Of a DNA stretch of 64,000 nucleotides, positions 9,912 through 20,266 are shown one piece after another. Origin of the DNA: Planctomycetota bacterium (lineage in GTDB: Bacteria > Planctomycetota > GCA-2746535). The translations under genes and the position numbers were made by a program. Where the stretch lies: contig NVWA01000018.1 in the NCBI GenBank assembly GCA_002746535.1, positions 34,960 through 98,959 on the forward strand, given 5' to 3'. How positions within the stretch are numbered: position 1 is the stretch's first letter; every line of letters starts with the position of its first letter. The notes beneath the pieces are model-generated. The model did no database searches, was not told the DNA's origin, and saw only the letters and a list, made by a program, of their open reading frames with translations.

Positions 9912-10214
9912 AGGGCTTCTCCTAATTAAAGTTTATATAAAAATGAATATGAGGAAATATTGACAGGATCTTATCAACACTAAATGTATGACACAAATAG
10001 TATTTTAACATTGGCGGAGGATCTAACCTTCTCTCAGCTAAAGCTGTGAAGAGAAAGTCGCTTTTAGACTATTGTTTTAATGTATCACAACAATAGTTCC
10101 ATCACCACCAATTTAACCCTATTATTAAAACTTATAGATCTTTGTCTTTAGCACGATATATTATTATGTATCATAAACGCTTATTTTGACTTTATTCCAT
10201 AGGGAAGTTTTGAG
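9912..10214. promoter_or_regulatory. Divergent intergenic region with a hairpin
   Basis: This 303-base spacer separates the secreted DUF4091-type gene from the AraC regulator and must hold both promoters. A hairpin is visible at 10029-10055: TTCTCT and CAGC on the left pair with GCTG and AGAGAA on the right, with a TAAA loop and a small bulge. It is followed by no T-run, so it is not an obvious terminator and could instead be an operator. I cannot assign -10 or -35 boxes with confidence. Confidence 0.35.
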
Positions 10215-11087
10215 ATGGATTTAGAAGCAACTTACTCGATAAAACCATTTGTACGCATGTCTAGAACAGATAAGAGGCCAAAATGGCTAATTCAAGAACG
10301 TCGCTTAATGGATTTCTTAATCATTTATATCATTAACGGGGAAGGTGTTTTCACATGCAATCAAAAAAGTATCTATGTAAAAGGAGGAAGCCTTGTTTGG
10401 TTTTCACCCAATAGTATTATAAGACTGGAAGGTCTAAGCACGACTATGGAACAAATCTACATTCACTTCGATTTGCTTTATGATAAAAGATTAAGTCCGA
10501 AAAGGTTTATACCTACAGAAGGTCAAGTTGATTTTAAGGATCTCAACTACTTAATACACCCTAAACTAAAGCACCCTATTATAAAAAATTGGGGTGGCCT
10601 CTTAAAAATAAATAATATAAAAATTGCTCAATCGCTTATGAGCCAAATAAGTCTGGAGCACCTAAGAGGCCAAAACCCTTGCCGCTCGACGGGGCTCATG
10701 TATCAGCTAATCGCAGAAATCCAAGAAGGTTTAGAACAAGGCAACGATCAAATAGCAGATCATTGGCACCCCATACACCTTATTGCCAATAAAATATTAA
10801 CAAACCCCGAAAAAGAATTAGACGTGAAAGAATTGGCAGCCGAATGCAAACTAAGTGAATCGCATTTCAGAAAGCTATTCAAAGAAACACAAGGCAAAAG
10901 CCCTCGTGAACTTCATCAACATGCAAAGATTCAAAAAGCTTGTGAATGGTTACTATATTCTACTTGGAACATTACGGAAATAGCCCTACATTTATCTTAT
11001 AGCAATGTTCACAATTTTTCTAGAGCCTTTAAACATATGATAGGCATATCCCCTTTGGACTATCGTAAACGCGGTGGGGAAAATTAA
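10215..11087 (+). CDS. AraC-family transcriptional regulator
   Basis: This 290-residue regulator has an N-terminal cupin-like sensing domain (about 25-110) and a C-terminal AraC double helix-turn-helix (about 190-288). The signature second helix region is present (FSRAFKHMIGISPLDYR), as is the first recognition helix in LAAECKLSESHFRKLFKE. AraC proteins of this design usually sense a sugar or sugar derivative and act on a neighbouring gene. Here the neighbour is the divergent secreted DUF4091-type gene, so control of that gene, possibly with autoregulation, is the obvious inference. The ATG start is preceded by a weak purine stretch (GGGAAG). Confidence 0.88.
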   Translation: MDLEATYSIKPFVRMSRTDKRPKWLIQERRLMDFLIIYIINGEGVFTCNQKSIYVKGGSLVWFSPNSIIRLEGLSTTMEQIYIHFDLLYDKRLSPKRFIPTEGQVDFKDLNYLIHPKLKHPIIKNWGGLLKINNIKIAQSLMSQISLEHLRGQNPCRSTGLMYQLIAEIQEGLEQGNDQIADHWHPIHLIANKILTNPEKELDVKELAAECKLSESHFRKLFKETQGKSPRELHQHAKIQKACEWLLYSTWNITEIALHLSYSNVHNFSRAFKHMIGISPLDYRKRGGEN

Positions 11088-11213
11088 TATTTAGGGATAG
11101 ACTTCAGAAGTTTAAGATAACACAATCATTTTCTTAGATTTCCATCCATTTATTTTTTTAATGCTGGGAATAACCTGTGCTGCAAATATTTTTTGCAACC
11201 AACAATATTTCTA

Positions 11214-12119
11214 CTATTTGATTAATAGATTTTTTAATGAACTTGTAATTGTTGTAAATTTAAATTGAAAACCGTGTTTGAGTAATTTTTGAGGAATAAC
11301 TTTAGCGCTATTTAAAAATAACTCTTGCCCCATTTTATTGGGTAAACTTTTTAGAATAAAACGAGGCACAGGAAATAAAGCTGGACGATTTAAAACTTTC
11401 GCAAGGCATTTAGTGAATTCAGAATTAATGACTGGCTCCGGTGATACCATATTTACGGGACCAATAATATTTTCATTTAATATACAAAATGAAAGTGCAT
11501 TCACCCAATCGACAATATGAATCCAGCTCATATACTGATCACCACTTCCTACTTTACCACCAACAAAGAACTTAAACGGTAAGGTCATTTTTTTTAAAGG
11601 GCCATCATTCGCATCTAATACAATGCCTGTCCTTAAACATATGACTCTAGTAGAATCAGATTCAGCAGATTGGGCGATGCCTTCCCATTCATCACATAAA
11701 TCAGAAAAAAAACCTGCTCCTTTTCCAGCCTGCTCATCAAGCTCCACGTCACCGCGTCCACCATAGAAACCTATTGCTGAAGAACATAAGAACAACTCTG
11801 GCAACTTTTCCCATTTTCTTAATGAATCAACAATTAATTGAGTCCCCTTGATTCGGCTCTCTCGCAGTCGCAAAACTTTTTTTTTCGTCCATAAGCCGTC
11901 ACCAACATTTTCGCCAGCTAGATGCAATACGATATCAATATTCAAATCACTTAAATCATCTATAATTCCCTGCTTAGGATCCCAATGAAAAATATTATTA
12001 ATTGTATCAGCTGGTTTTCTTGATAAACAAATTATGCTGAAACCCTTTTCTTTTAATAAGACAGAAACCTTTGAGCCTAGAAATCCACTACCACCGGTAA
12101 TTAATACTGTTTTATTCAT
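11214..12119 (-). CDS. TIGR01777-family NAD(P)-dependent epimerase-like protein
   Basis: This is an atypical short-chain dehydrogenase of the YfcH/SDR39U1 type. The Rossmann nucleotide loop is at the very start (LITGGSGFLGSKV). The family mark GxGxQYMSWIHIVDW appears as GSGDQYMSWIHIVDWV near residue 205. The C-terminal 50 residues (PALFPVPRFILKSLP...) fit the DUF1731 tail. Length (301) is normal. The substrate of this family is not settled. It overlaps the upstream exonuclease gene by 8 bases, which suggests translational coupling in the kinase-exonuclease-epimerase run. Confidence 0.88.
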   Translation of the reverse strand: MNKTVLITGGSGFLGSKVSVLLKEKGFSIICLSRKPADTINNIFHWDPKQGIIDDLSDLNIDIVLHLAGENVGDGLWTKKKVLRLRESRIKGTQLIVDSLRKWEKLPELFLCSSAIGFYGGRGDVELDEQAGKGAGFFSDLCDEWEGIAQSAESDSTRVICLRTGIVLDANDGPLKKMTLPFKFFVGGKVGSGDQYMSWIHIVDWVNALSFCILNENIIGPVNMVSPEPVINSEFTKCLAKVLNRPALFPVPRFILKSLPNKMGQELFLNSAKVIPQKLLKHGFQFKFTTITSSLKNLLIK

Positions 12120-13002
12120 AATAATTTTCGGACATCTTTACCATTCGCGTGAACCCCATATTATTAAAAAACAGGGAAGATTTGCTCTTGTTAATCTTCC
12201 TATATTTTAAGTTTTTCACGGACCAGTCACTTTTAATATTAGATTTTAGAGTTACTAATTCTTTAGAAAGTAAGTATTCGTCTTTGCTACACTTCAGTCT
12301 ATTTTTTAGACTTTCTAATCCGCGTATTTTCGATGAATTTAAAAGATCAGAGTTTTTGATTATCTTTAAAATAGGTATGTTCAATTTTAAAATTTCAATC
12401 GCCGTTTTTTCGCCAACACCCTTTAGGCCAGGAACATTATCAATGGCATCCCCAGTTAAAGCTTGAAAGTCAATGACTTGATGTGGATAAACACCCATCT
12501 TTTGATAAATCTCATTTACACCTAAGATTACTTCATTTTTAAAATCTAAAATTTTAATATTTTCATTCACAAGTTGCCTTAAATCTTTGTCAACTGAAAC
12601 AATGATGACATTAAAACCTTTTTTTTCATACAGAGTTGCCATCGATGCAATTAAGTCATCTGCTTCAAATTCTTTTCTCAATTCATAATGAAATCCCATT
12701 ATATCAGCAGCTTTTTGGCATAATTTAAATTGGGGTTTCAAATCTTCAGGAGGCAAACCTCTATTAGCTTTATAATCAGGGTAAATTTTATTTCTAAATG
12801 TTTTTAAACCCGCATCAAATAATACGCTAACATGAGTAGGCTGATATAACCGCAAAAATTTGAACGCAATCATGCACCAGCCAAATACAGCATTGTTTGG
12901 AACACCTTTAATAGACTCTCGATAGTCAACGGCAAAGTAACCTTTAAACAGCCAAGATGTACCATCAATTAAGTATATAGTTTTTTTACTCTGAGCAGCC
13001 AT
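12112..13002 (-). CDS. Stand-alone 5'-3' exonuclease / flap endonuclease-like protein
   Basis: These 296 residues match the N-terminal nuclease domain of DNA polymerase I, without polymerase parts. Visible marks are LIDGTSWLFKGYFAV at the N-terminus, FDAGLKTFRNKIYPDYKANR, the acidic metal-binding EADDLIASMA, VSVDKDLRQLV, and the helix-hairpin-helix segment GDAIDNVPGLKGVGEKTA. The conserved acidic residues for two-metal catalysis appear intact. Expected role: 5' flap or RNA primer removal, or a back-up to PolA. It lies 21 bases downstream of the large kinase and overlaps the epimerase start. Confidence 0.88.
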   Translation of the reverse strand: MAAQSKKTIYLIDGTSWLFKGYFAVDYRESIKGVPNNAVFGWCMIAFKFLRLYQPTHVSVLFDAGLKTFRNKIYPDYKANRGLPPEDLKPQFKLCQKAADIMGFHYELRKEFEADDLIASMATLYEKKGFNVIIVSVDKDLRQLVNENIKILDFKNEVILGVNEIYQKMGVYPHQVIDFQALTGDAIDNVPGLKGVGEKTAIEILKLNIPILKIIKNSDLLNSSKIRGLESLKNRLKCSKDEYLLSKELVTLKSNIKSDWSVKNLKYRKINKSKSSLFFNNMGFTRMVKMSENYYE

Positions 13003-13023
13003 CAGATCTTTTGCATTTTATTT

Positions 13024-16000
13024 TTACAAATCATTTAAATGCTGAATTCTTTTTTTAATTATTTCTACCAACCATTTTTGTTTTACAAAATATGCCATAG
13101 CATTTTTATAATATTTTAAAATTAATTTTTTATCCCCATTAGCAGTTCGATCTAAAAAGAAAGCATCTAGTAAATCATGATATCCAGATTTCTTCAAGTA
13201 CTTAACCTTAAACTCATTATGTGACATCATATCATTCAAAACTTTAAATATATCAACATTTAAATTTCTAGTATTTGAATTAAATTTCTCATCAATCACA
13301 TTCAATATCTGGGGAGAGAGATCCTCAAAAGGTATTTTCTTCTTCGTGAACTCGTGGGCTATCACGTACTCAAATAACAGTTCAGGTACATAATTCGTGC
13401 TTGATGCTTTAAAATATTTATTTAAATTACTATTAAATTGCAACAAATCGCCCGCCTGTTTATACAAGATTGCCTTTTCTCTTAAATTATTACTTGTATC
13501 CGGCAACTCGATAAATGATTCTAACACTTCATCTGAAACTTTTTTATTTTTAAAATTGATAACATGTATCCATTGATCAAACCAATTATAATATTCATTT
13601 ATCAGGATCTCATCTTGATTATCTTTGAATAAATAAGATCTATAATTCTTCACTTCTTTCACTAAAGCATTTTCTCTTTTCAAAACTGTATTCTTAATTG
13701 TAATATTTTTCAATTTTATTCTCAATGCTTCAAGACCAGCTTCTAGCATTGGTCTTTTATATTTTGCTGAAATACTTGGGTAATCTTTAATTGAAAAAAA
13801 TAGTTTAAGATTTTCAAATATATTAAATTTCTTAATTTTATTTAATCTTTTTGATGATACTTTTGACCTATGAATAAAATTCTGCATTGCATTATCGACG
13901 ACGTTCTCAGGACCAAGCGGATGAAAATATTTCAAATCAAATAGGTGACACATTAGATGATGAAATAAAATTTTATCATCATTTTCGTTTCCAAGAATCT
14001 TACCATCAATACGACTGACAAGTCTAAAATTCTTATCGAGAATTTTTGGTAATTTAACATTATGAAATGGACCTAATTCATAGTTTAAAACCTTTTTTTC
14101 ATTTTCGAATAAATGCTTAAACTCATATTTGTCCTTTTCAATTATTTTTGATTTGTTTATATTGCCATTCATAAAACTTATATCGACTTTTAATTTTTCG
14201 ACCAAATTCAATGTCGCATTAAAAGCAAAGTACTTAATGGTATTGCTTCCAATGAGCTTAAATATCTCATCATGTGGAATTAAAAAACTTATTTCATGTC
14301 TTAATAGCATATAATCAGCAACGCTTACATCTATATTATTTTCATTGATGATGATTGATTTGTTTTCTACAGAATTGATTGTTAGTATTTTATTTCCTGC
14401 TTTCGGATTATATTCAATTTCAAATCGACCCTTTCCTCTATGCGGTGATAAAAACTGAATTCCTTGCCTAAAATCAAAAAATAAAGTCCATAAATTATGT
14501 TCATTTTCTTTTTTGATTTGTGTAGTTAATCGAATCTTCAGACCATCATTATTAAAAGCCATGTGCACTATGCCATCTTGTACGATACCAATTTTCAAAT
14601 CTAAAGGAAAAACTTCTCCAACGGCCTCACTAAACTTCTCTTTTAAAGGAACAACTTTTTCAACGGTCTCACTCAATTTTTCAGGAGAACGTAGAATGCA
14701 ATCTTGATATAATGATAAAATACTTGTTCTTACAAGTTCATCTTCATTTAAATTATTCAAAGCATCTAAGGTGAAATTAAAATCAGGATCTAAATAATTT
14801 TCTAATTCAGGTAGCAATTCGAAAAAAGATTGCACTTGTGGATCGGATAATTTATCATTTAAATAATGATTTATTTTTCTTATTTTCGCCCCATCCTTAT
14901 TGCAAACTCTCCAAGAATAAAAGATATCATTGTTAACAATAGAAACTTCAGGAATATTATATATTTCGCTACCGTACACGAGAGCCTTTACGAATGATTC
15001 TCCATTCAATTTAGCGCCGGTATTATCTAATATAAAAGTTTGTAAATCTTTGAGACTAGAATCATCTCCATTCAGATCATGAAACTTTCTCATGAGCTCA
15101 AAATTATCAGCAAATAATGCTGATTTAGTTAATTCATTTAAATATTCATGAAAATAAGTTTTCTCTTTTTCATAGATTGGGAATCTAAAAAGTTTTAATG
15201 CATCATGTATATTTGAAAGTTTTTTGGTAAATAATTCATTTTTATTAAATGATTTTTCAACCTTATGTGTAGAAATATATTCATTTAACTTTTCAGGCAT
15301 CAACCAAAACCAATCATAAAATGGCGTTGAATTATTTGTTTGATCCTGATACTCATTAATAAATTCCTTTGACTTTTTCAAGTCGCCTTTTGACAAATGA
15401 TGATTAGACAACTGATATATATTTGATAAATAAAGATTGTGATAATTTTTATACTCAGTAGTGCTTTTATTTCGACCCCGATTAAAATACGACTTAGTAA
15501 TTAAATAAGACCGTTCATATAACTTAATTATTTCTTCATGAGGCTTCAATTTCCTAATTCTCGCTGTTCGCTTTTCTGAAGAGATCCCCATTAAAAAAAG
15601 AGATTTTGCAATTTGATATTCCAAAGATACTCTTTCATCTTCTGTAGTGGCATAAGTCAAAGCTAAAGCCAGTGGTTTATGATGTTTTTGAAATCGATAA
15701 AAAAGCTTTTGATAATCATCATTCCAACCAATATCTAATAATCTACCGATTTCTGAGTTATCACCACCAGGCACCCATTTATCAATTCGAAATAAACTCA
15801 CCGGAATTTCTTGGTTGTTTTCTTTAAACACAACTAATCCGCAAGAAATATTTTGAGATGTTAAAAATGAAGTATTGGATACTCGAAATTTCTGTTCATA
15901 CTCTTTAGACCTTATCAACAATTCGATATCAGTTTCATTTTTCTTCACTTTTAAAGTAATTAATTTATCATCTGACTCAGGTAATTTAAATCTTCTAATA

Positions 16001-17676
16001 GCGATCGGCTTATTTAATTTTAAAGTCGCTAATTCTTTAGCCGTATATGACAAATATATAATTTTTTTGTGAGGTTTTCTTTTTATAGATAAACCATCTG
16101 TTTTTTTATAAAAAGAGATCTTTATATATTGTGTCCATTCTCCCATGGCATAATTTTCATCAATTTCTTCTTCAACTTCGTAAACTATGAGAATTGGATC
16201 ATTTATTAATTTATTATTTTTTTGATTGATACTACCAAGGTAGATGCCAATGGGATTATTTTTTTCTAACAAAACATCAGCCATAATCACTAAAGATGCC
16301 GAAAATTTATTTTCAATTGGATGAAGGATATAATCATTTTTTGCAGGCAGATAAACAAAGCCATTTTTAATTTTTAATTTTTTGTTATATGTATTCCAGC
16401 GTTTATTAATGTTTTCGGGCTTGTCAAAAATTTCTGAAAACTGAAGACTTGTCGAACCCAATTTTAGTTCTTCACCACGCGAAACAAGCATATCCTTTTC
16501 TTTGGAAATTTTATCTTTATCTCGCCTAACTTTACTAGTTTCATACCTAGATTTTCTTTTTAAGGCATCTAATTCTTTTTGACTCTCTATTGAAGATCTC
16601 TCTTTTACATGAATCAAATACCCTATCAAAATAATTGTTAAAACTGACAAGACAATTGACAATTTGTTTCGCCACATATGCCTGGTACATTTTCTATACA
16701 TACCTGATTTAGAGATAGTTACGACTTCACCACGCATAAATCTTTCACAATCTTCAAGCATATCATCTGCACAACGATACCGGTCTTCTTTTTCTTTTTC
16801 CAAAGATTTCTTGAGAATATTTTCAACATCCTTCGACAACTTCTTTTTAATTGATCGAGGTCTAGAATATTTTCCTTCGATTACTAAAAGAATTGTCTTC
16901 ATATAAGAGTTACCCTTAAAAGGCAACTTGCCAATGACCATCTCATATAACAAGACTCCGACACTAAAGATATCTGATCTCTGATCAAGATTTGGATCTC
17001 CTGATGCTTGCTCTGGACTCATAAAACAAGGAGTACCTAACATTGATCCCGTCATTGTTAATTTTTCTTCGTTTTCTAATAATTTTGCTAAACCAAAATC
17101 CATGATCATAGGATTATTATTATTAGCCATAATAATATTCGCGGGTTTGATATCGCGATGGACAATATTTTTATGATGCGCTTCCTTTAATCCATCTAAT
17201 ATTCCATGAATTATTTCTATTGCTTTAGATGCAGTAATCTCTTCTTTTAATATAAATTCTTCTAATGTTGGACCTTCAATGTATTCCATTGCAAAAAACT
17301 GGCAACCCTCATATGAATCGACTTCAAACACAGGTACAATATTCGGATGCCTCAATTTCGCGACACTTTGTGCTTCTCGCATAAATCGAATAGTTTGATC
17401 ATCTGTAGGTACCATACCAGGCATAGTTAAAATTACTTTTAGTGCAACATCTCTTAGTAGTTTTTCATCCCTAGCTAAGTAAACGACACCCATAGCTCCA
17501 TGGGCAATTTTCTTTATGATTTTATAATGTGAGAAAGTGTTTCCTGCAGATATAACCGGATGAGGGTTTTTGGCAGGTACAATTACTTCTTCCTCTCCGT
17601 CAGCTTTCAAATTTACCGTGACGGCAGCCATAGATGTAGAAGATGAAATTTCTTTTGTAGTACGACCTTCGACCAT
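13024..17676 (-). CDS. Giant transmembrane Ser/Thr protein kinase (PknB type)
   Basis: This 1550-residue protein has an N-terminal cytoplasmic eukaryotic-type kinase. All key residues are visible: glycine loop HGAMGVVY (59-66), Lys80 in VALK, HRDIKPAN (173-180), DFG (193-195), a GTPCFMSPEQ activation-loop end near 214-223, and SDIFSVGVLLYEM. One membrane helix at about 339-356 follows, then a short charged coiled coil (about 358-405). The remaining 1100 residues are predicted outside the membrane. They include a beta-rich region at about 430-640 that could be a concanavalin-like sensor, then mostly helical TPR-like segments. The outer part is not recognised. Such kinases are typical of the PVC group. 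It appears to be the first gene of a minus-strand operon with the exonuclease and epimerase. Confidence 0.88.
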   Translation of the reverse strand: MVEGRTTKEISSSTSMAAVTVNLKADGEEEVIVPAKNPHPVISAGNTFSHYKIIKKIAHGAMGVVYLARDEKLLRDVALKVILTMPGMVPTDDQTIRFMREAQSVAKLRHPNIVPVFEVDSYEGCQFFAMEYIEGPTLEEFILKEEITASKAIEIIHGILDGLKEAHHKNIVHRDIKPANIIMANNNNPMIMDFGLAKLLENEEKLTMTGSMLGTPCFMSPEQASGDPNLDQRSDIFSVGVLLYEMVIGKLPFKGNSYMKTILLVIEGKYSRPRSIKKKLSKDVENILKKSLEKEKEDRYRCADDMLEDCERFMRGEVVTISKSGMYRKCTRHMWRNKLSIVLSVLTIILIGYLIHVKERSSIESQKELDALKRKSRYETSKVRRDKDKISKEKDMLVSRGEELKLGSTSLQFSEIFDKPENINKRWNTYNKKLKIKNGFVYLPAKNDYILHPIENKFSASLVIMADVLLEKNNPIGIYLGSINQKNNKLINDPILIVYEVEEEIDENYAMGEWTQYIKISFYKKTDGLSIKRKPHKKIIYLSYTAKELATLKLNKPIAIRRFKLPESDDKLITLKVKKNETDIELLIRSKEYEQKFRVSNTSFLTSQNISCGLVVFKENNQEIPVSLFRIDKWVPGGDNSEIGRLLDIGWNDDYQKLFYRFQKHHKPLALALTYATTEDERVSLEYQIAKSLFLMGISSEKRTARIRKLKPHEEIIKLYERSYLITKSYFNRGRNKSTTEYKNYHNLYLSNIYQLSNHHLSKGDLKKSKEFINEYQDQTNNSTPFYDWFWLMPEKLNEYISTHKVEKSFNKNELFTKKLSNIHDALKLFRFPIYEKEKTYFHEYLNELTKSALFADNFELMRKFHDLNGDDSSLKDLQTFILDNTGAKLNGESFVKALVYGSEIYNIPEVSIVNNDIFYSWRVCNKDGAKIRKINHYLNDKLSDPQVQSFFELLPELENYLDPDFNFTLDALNNLNEDELVRTSILSLYQDCILRSPEKLSETVEKVVPLKEKFSEAVGEVFPLDLKIGIVQDGIVHMAFNNDGLKIRLTTQIKKENEHNLWTLFFDFRQGIQFLSPHRGKGRFEIEYNPKAGNKILTINSVENKSIIINENNIDVSVADYMLLRHEISFLIPHDEIFKLIGSNTIKYFAFNATLNLVEKLKVDISFMNGNINKSKIIEKDKYEFKHLFENEKKVLNYELGPFHNVKLPKILDKNFRLVSRIDGKILGNENDDKILFHHLMCHLFDLKYFHPLGPENVVDNAMQNFIHRSKVSSKRLNKIKKFNIFENLKLFFSIKDYPSISAKYKRPMLEAGLEALRIKLKNITIKNTVLKRENALVKEVKNYRSYLFKDNQDEILINEYYNWFDQWIHVINFKNKKVSDEVLESFIELPDTSNNLREKAILYKQAGDLLQFNSNLNKYFKASSTNYVPELLFEYVIAHEFTKKKIPFEDLSPQILNVIDEKFNSNTRNLNVDIFKVLNDMMSHNEFKVKYLKKSGYHDLLDAFFLDRTANGDKKLILKYYKNAMAYFVKQKWLVEIIKKRIQHLNDL

Positions 17677-17954
17677 TATTTTCGCTTTAACTGTATAAAT
17701 AAGAAATGAGAATATTTTAGGTGATAGAGGGAATGAAACAACAAATTACACAAAAAGGCACCATTAGAATTGGAAATATCTAAATCCTATTAGAAATGCT
17801 CAATTTAACTTTATTATTTTCATAATGAAAATACTATTAGATCGAAAATTAGCTAACTATACAATGTTAAGAACCTCTCTGATTACAAGTATGGAAAGAA
17901 AAAATAGTTAGGTAGAATACCGCGCTTTTAGAAGATCTAATTTATTGGCTTTAA

Positions 17955-19745
17955 ATGAAAATCGAAAACATAAGAAATTTTTGCATTATCGCACACATAG
18001 ACCATGGTAAATCTACCTTAGCAGACAGAATTTTAGAATTCACAAAAACTGTTTCTGATAGAGATATGACAAATCAAATTCTAGATGATATGGAACTAGA
18101 AAGAGAACGTGGAATTACCATCAAGTCAAAAGCAGTAACCCTTAAATACGAAAAAGATGGTGTGCAATACCAAATGAATCTGATTGATACTCCAGGTCAC
18201 GTCGATTTTGCCTATGAAGTTTCACGAAGTATGGCTTCATGCGAGGGAGCTCTTTTATTGATTGATGCTGCTCAAGGTGTTGAAGCACAAACTGTCGCCA
18301 ATGCTTACCATGCAATTGAAAATAATTTAGAAATAATTCCTATCATTAATAAAATTGATTTGCCATCTGCCAGACCTGAAGAAGTTGCCGAAGAAGCCGA
18401 AGAGGCATTTGGCATAGATGCTGCCGATGCAATAATGGTCAGCGCAAAAACAGGAGAAAATATTAAACAAGTTTTAGATAGAGTTGTTGAAGTTGTACCA
18501 CCACCGGTAGGAAATCCAGATGGAAAATTCAGAGCATTACTTTTCGATGCTGAATATGATAACTACAGAGGTGTAATCATTTATGTAAAAGTAATTGATG
18601 GAGAAATAAAACAAGGGCAAACAATTCAGTTCTTTTCTTCACAACAATTTTATGATATCACTGAAATTGGTCATTTTGAACCAACCATGAAAAAAAGCAA
18701 GTCTCTTAAAGCTGGTGAAGTTGGTTATGTTATTGCAGCAATTAAACAATTAGCTGATGTAAAAATCGGAGATACTATTTTTCTTAGAAATACCACCATT
18801 GAACCCTTTCCAGGATTCAAAGAAATTAAACCTATGGTTTACTGTGGTTTCTACCCAACTGGAGAAACTACTTTTGAAATGATGACGGAAGCCTTGGAGA
18901 AATTATCGTTAAATGACTGCTCCTTTACTAGCCAACCAGATGTTTCACCAGCATTAGGCTATGGCTATAGATGTGGCTTTCTTGGTTTGTTGCACATGGA
19001 TATTATCAGAGAAAGAATTGAGCGAGAAAACGATCTAGAGATCATTCAAACCGCACCAAACGTGACATATCAAGTATTGAGAACAAATAAAGAAATAGTA
19101 ACAATAGACAATCCTGTAGACTTGCCAAATGCCAATGACATAACTGAATTTCGTGAACCAATTGCAAAAGTTGAAGTGATAATACCCAAAGAATATATTG
19201 GCGATGTAATGCAACTTTGCCAAGAACGTCGAGGAATTTATCTAAAAACAGATTACATTAGAGCCGACCGGGTTTTAATAATTTATGAATTACCTTTTGC
19301 CGAAATAATTTACGACTTTTTTGATAAATTAAAAAGTGCCACCAAAGGTTATGGAACGTTAAATTACGATTTCTTAAAATATAAATCAGATGATTTAGTG
19401 AAGATGGATATTCTTGTCAATGGTACGCCTGTTGATGCCCTCTCTGCCATTACTCACCGTGATAAGGCGACCTTTTTGGGTAGAAAGATTATTACTAAGC
19501 TCAAGAAAGAAATCAGTCGACATTTATTTCAAATTCCACTACAAGCTGCTATTGGCGCCAAGGTTGTCGCTCGTGAAAATATTTCTGCCATGAGAAAAGA
19601 TGTTACAGCCAAATGTTACGGAGGTGATGTTACCAGAAAAAGAAAACTCTTGGAAAAGCAAAAAAAGGGAAAGAAACGTATGAAAAGTATTGGAAACGTT
19701 GAAATTCCTCAAGAAGCATTCTTAGCTATTTTCAGTGAAGATTAA
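17955..19745 (+). CDS. lepA: Elongation factor 4 (LepA), ribosome back-translocase GTPase
   Basis: This GTPase binds stalled ribosomes and influences translocation or assembly. The 596-residue length is exactly the family norm. GTP motifs are intact: AHIDHGKST near 13-21, RGITIKSKA (switch I), DTPGHVDF (G3) and NKIDLP (G4). The LepA-specific C-terminal domain is complete ([36 protein letters not shown] region, abbreviated here by position about 546-583). ATG start after an AT-rich leader. trmL follows after 2 bases, so the two are surely cotranscribed. Confidence 0.97.
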   Translation: [596 protein letters not shown]

Positions 19746-19747
19746 AA

Positions 19748-20218
19748 TTGTCAGATAATGATATTTTATTTCACATAGTTCTAGTCCATCCAGACATACC
19801 CAATAATACCGGAAATATTGGACGACTATGTGTGGCAACAAAATGCAAATTACATTTGATTCACCCTTTGGGATTTAGTCTTGATGAAAAAGCCGTTCGT
19901 AGAGCCGGTATTGATTGGTGGAAGGATGTTTCGGTTAATGAATATGATGACTGGGATTCATTTGAAAAAATCAATCAACAAGGAAGCTATTATTTCTTTT
20001 CAAAATTTTCATCACAATCATATTTTTCGATAAATTATAAACAAGGCGATTATCTAATATTTGGGTCCGAAACATCAGGCTTACCTGAAGCTATTAAAAA
20101 TAAATATCAAGATAGCTTATTTCGGATTCCTATGCCCGGAGAAGCTCGTTCCTTAAATTTAGCAAATAGTGCTTCAATTGGCATCTATGAAGGTATTCGA
20201 CAACTAAATATAGAATAA
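19748..20218 (+). CDS. trmL: tRNA (cytidine/uridine-34 2'-O)-methyltransferase TrmL
   Basis: This SPOUT-class methyltransferase modifies the ribose of the wobble base of tRNA-Leu. The compact 156-residue length matches TrmL/YibK. Motifs are visible: HPDIPNNTGNIGRLC (motif 1 region), LIFGSETSGLP (motif 2) and RIPMPGEARSLNLANSASI (motif 3, part of the trefoil knot). The start is TTG at 19748, two bases after the lepA stop; no ATG lies suitably upstream, and the protein begins correctly there. Translation is probably coupled to lepA. Confidence 0.93.
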   Translation: MSDNDILFHIVLVHPDIPNNTGNIGRLCVATKCKLHLIHPLGFSLDEKAVRRAGIDWWKDVSVNEYDDWDSFEKINQQGSYYFFSKFSSQSYFSINYKQGDYLIFGSETSGLPEAIKNKYQDSLFRIPMPGEARSLNLANSASIGIYEGIRQLNIE

Positions 20219-20266
20219 TTTAAATTTAGTTGCCATCTTAAAGATATTTAGTGGAATTATAAAGAG

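Noticed and set aside
11181..11197. Short stem TGCAAA/TTTGCA between convergent genes as a terminator
   Set aside because: Only 6 base pairs with an all-AT loop and no good T-run; too weak to list.
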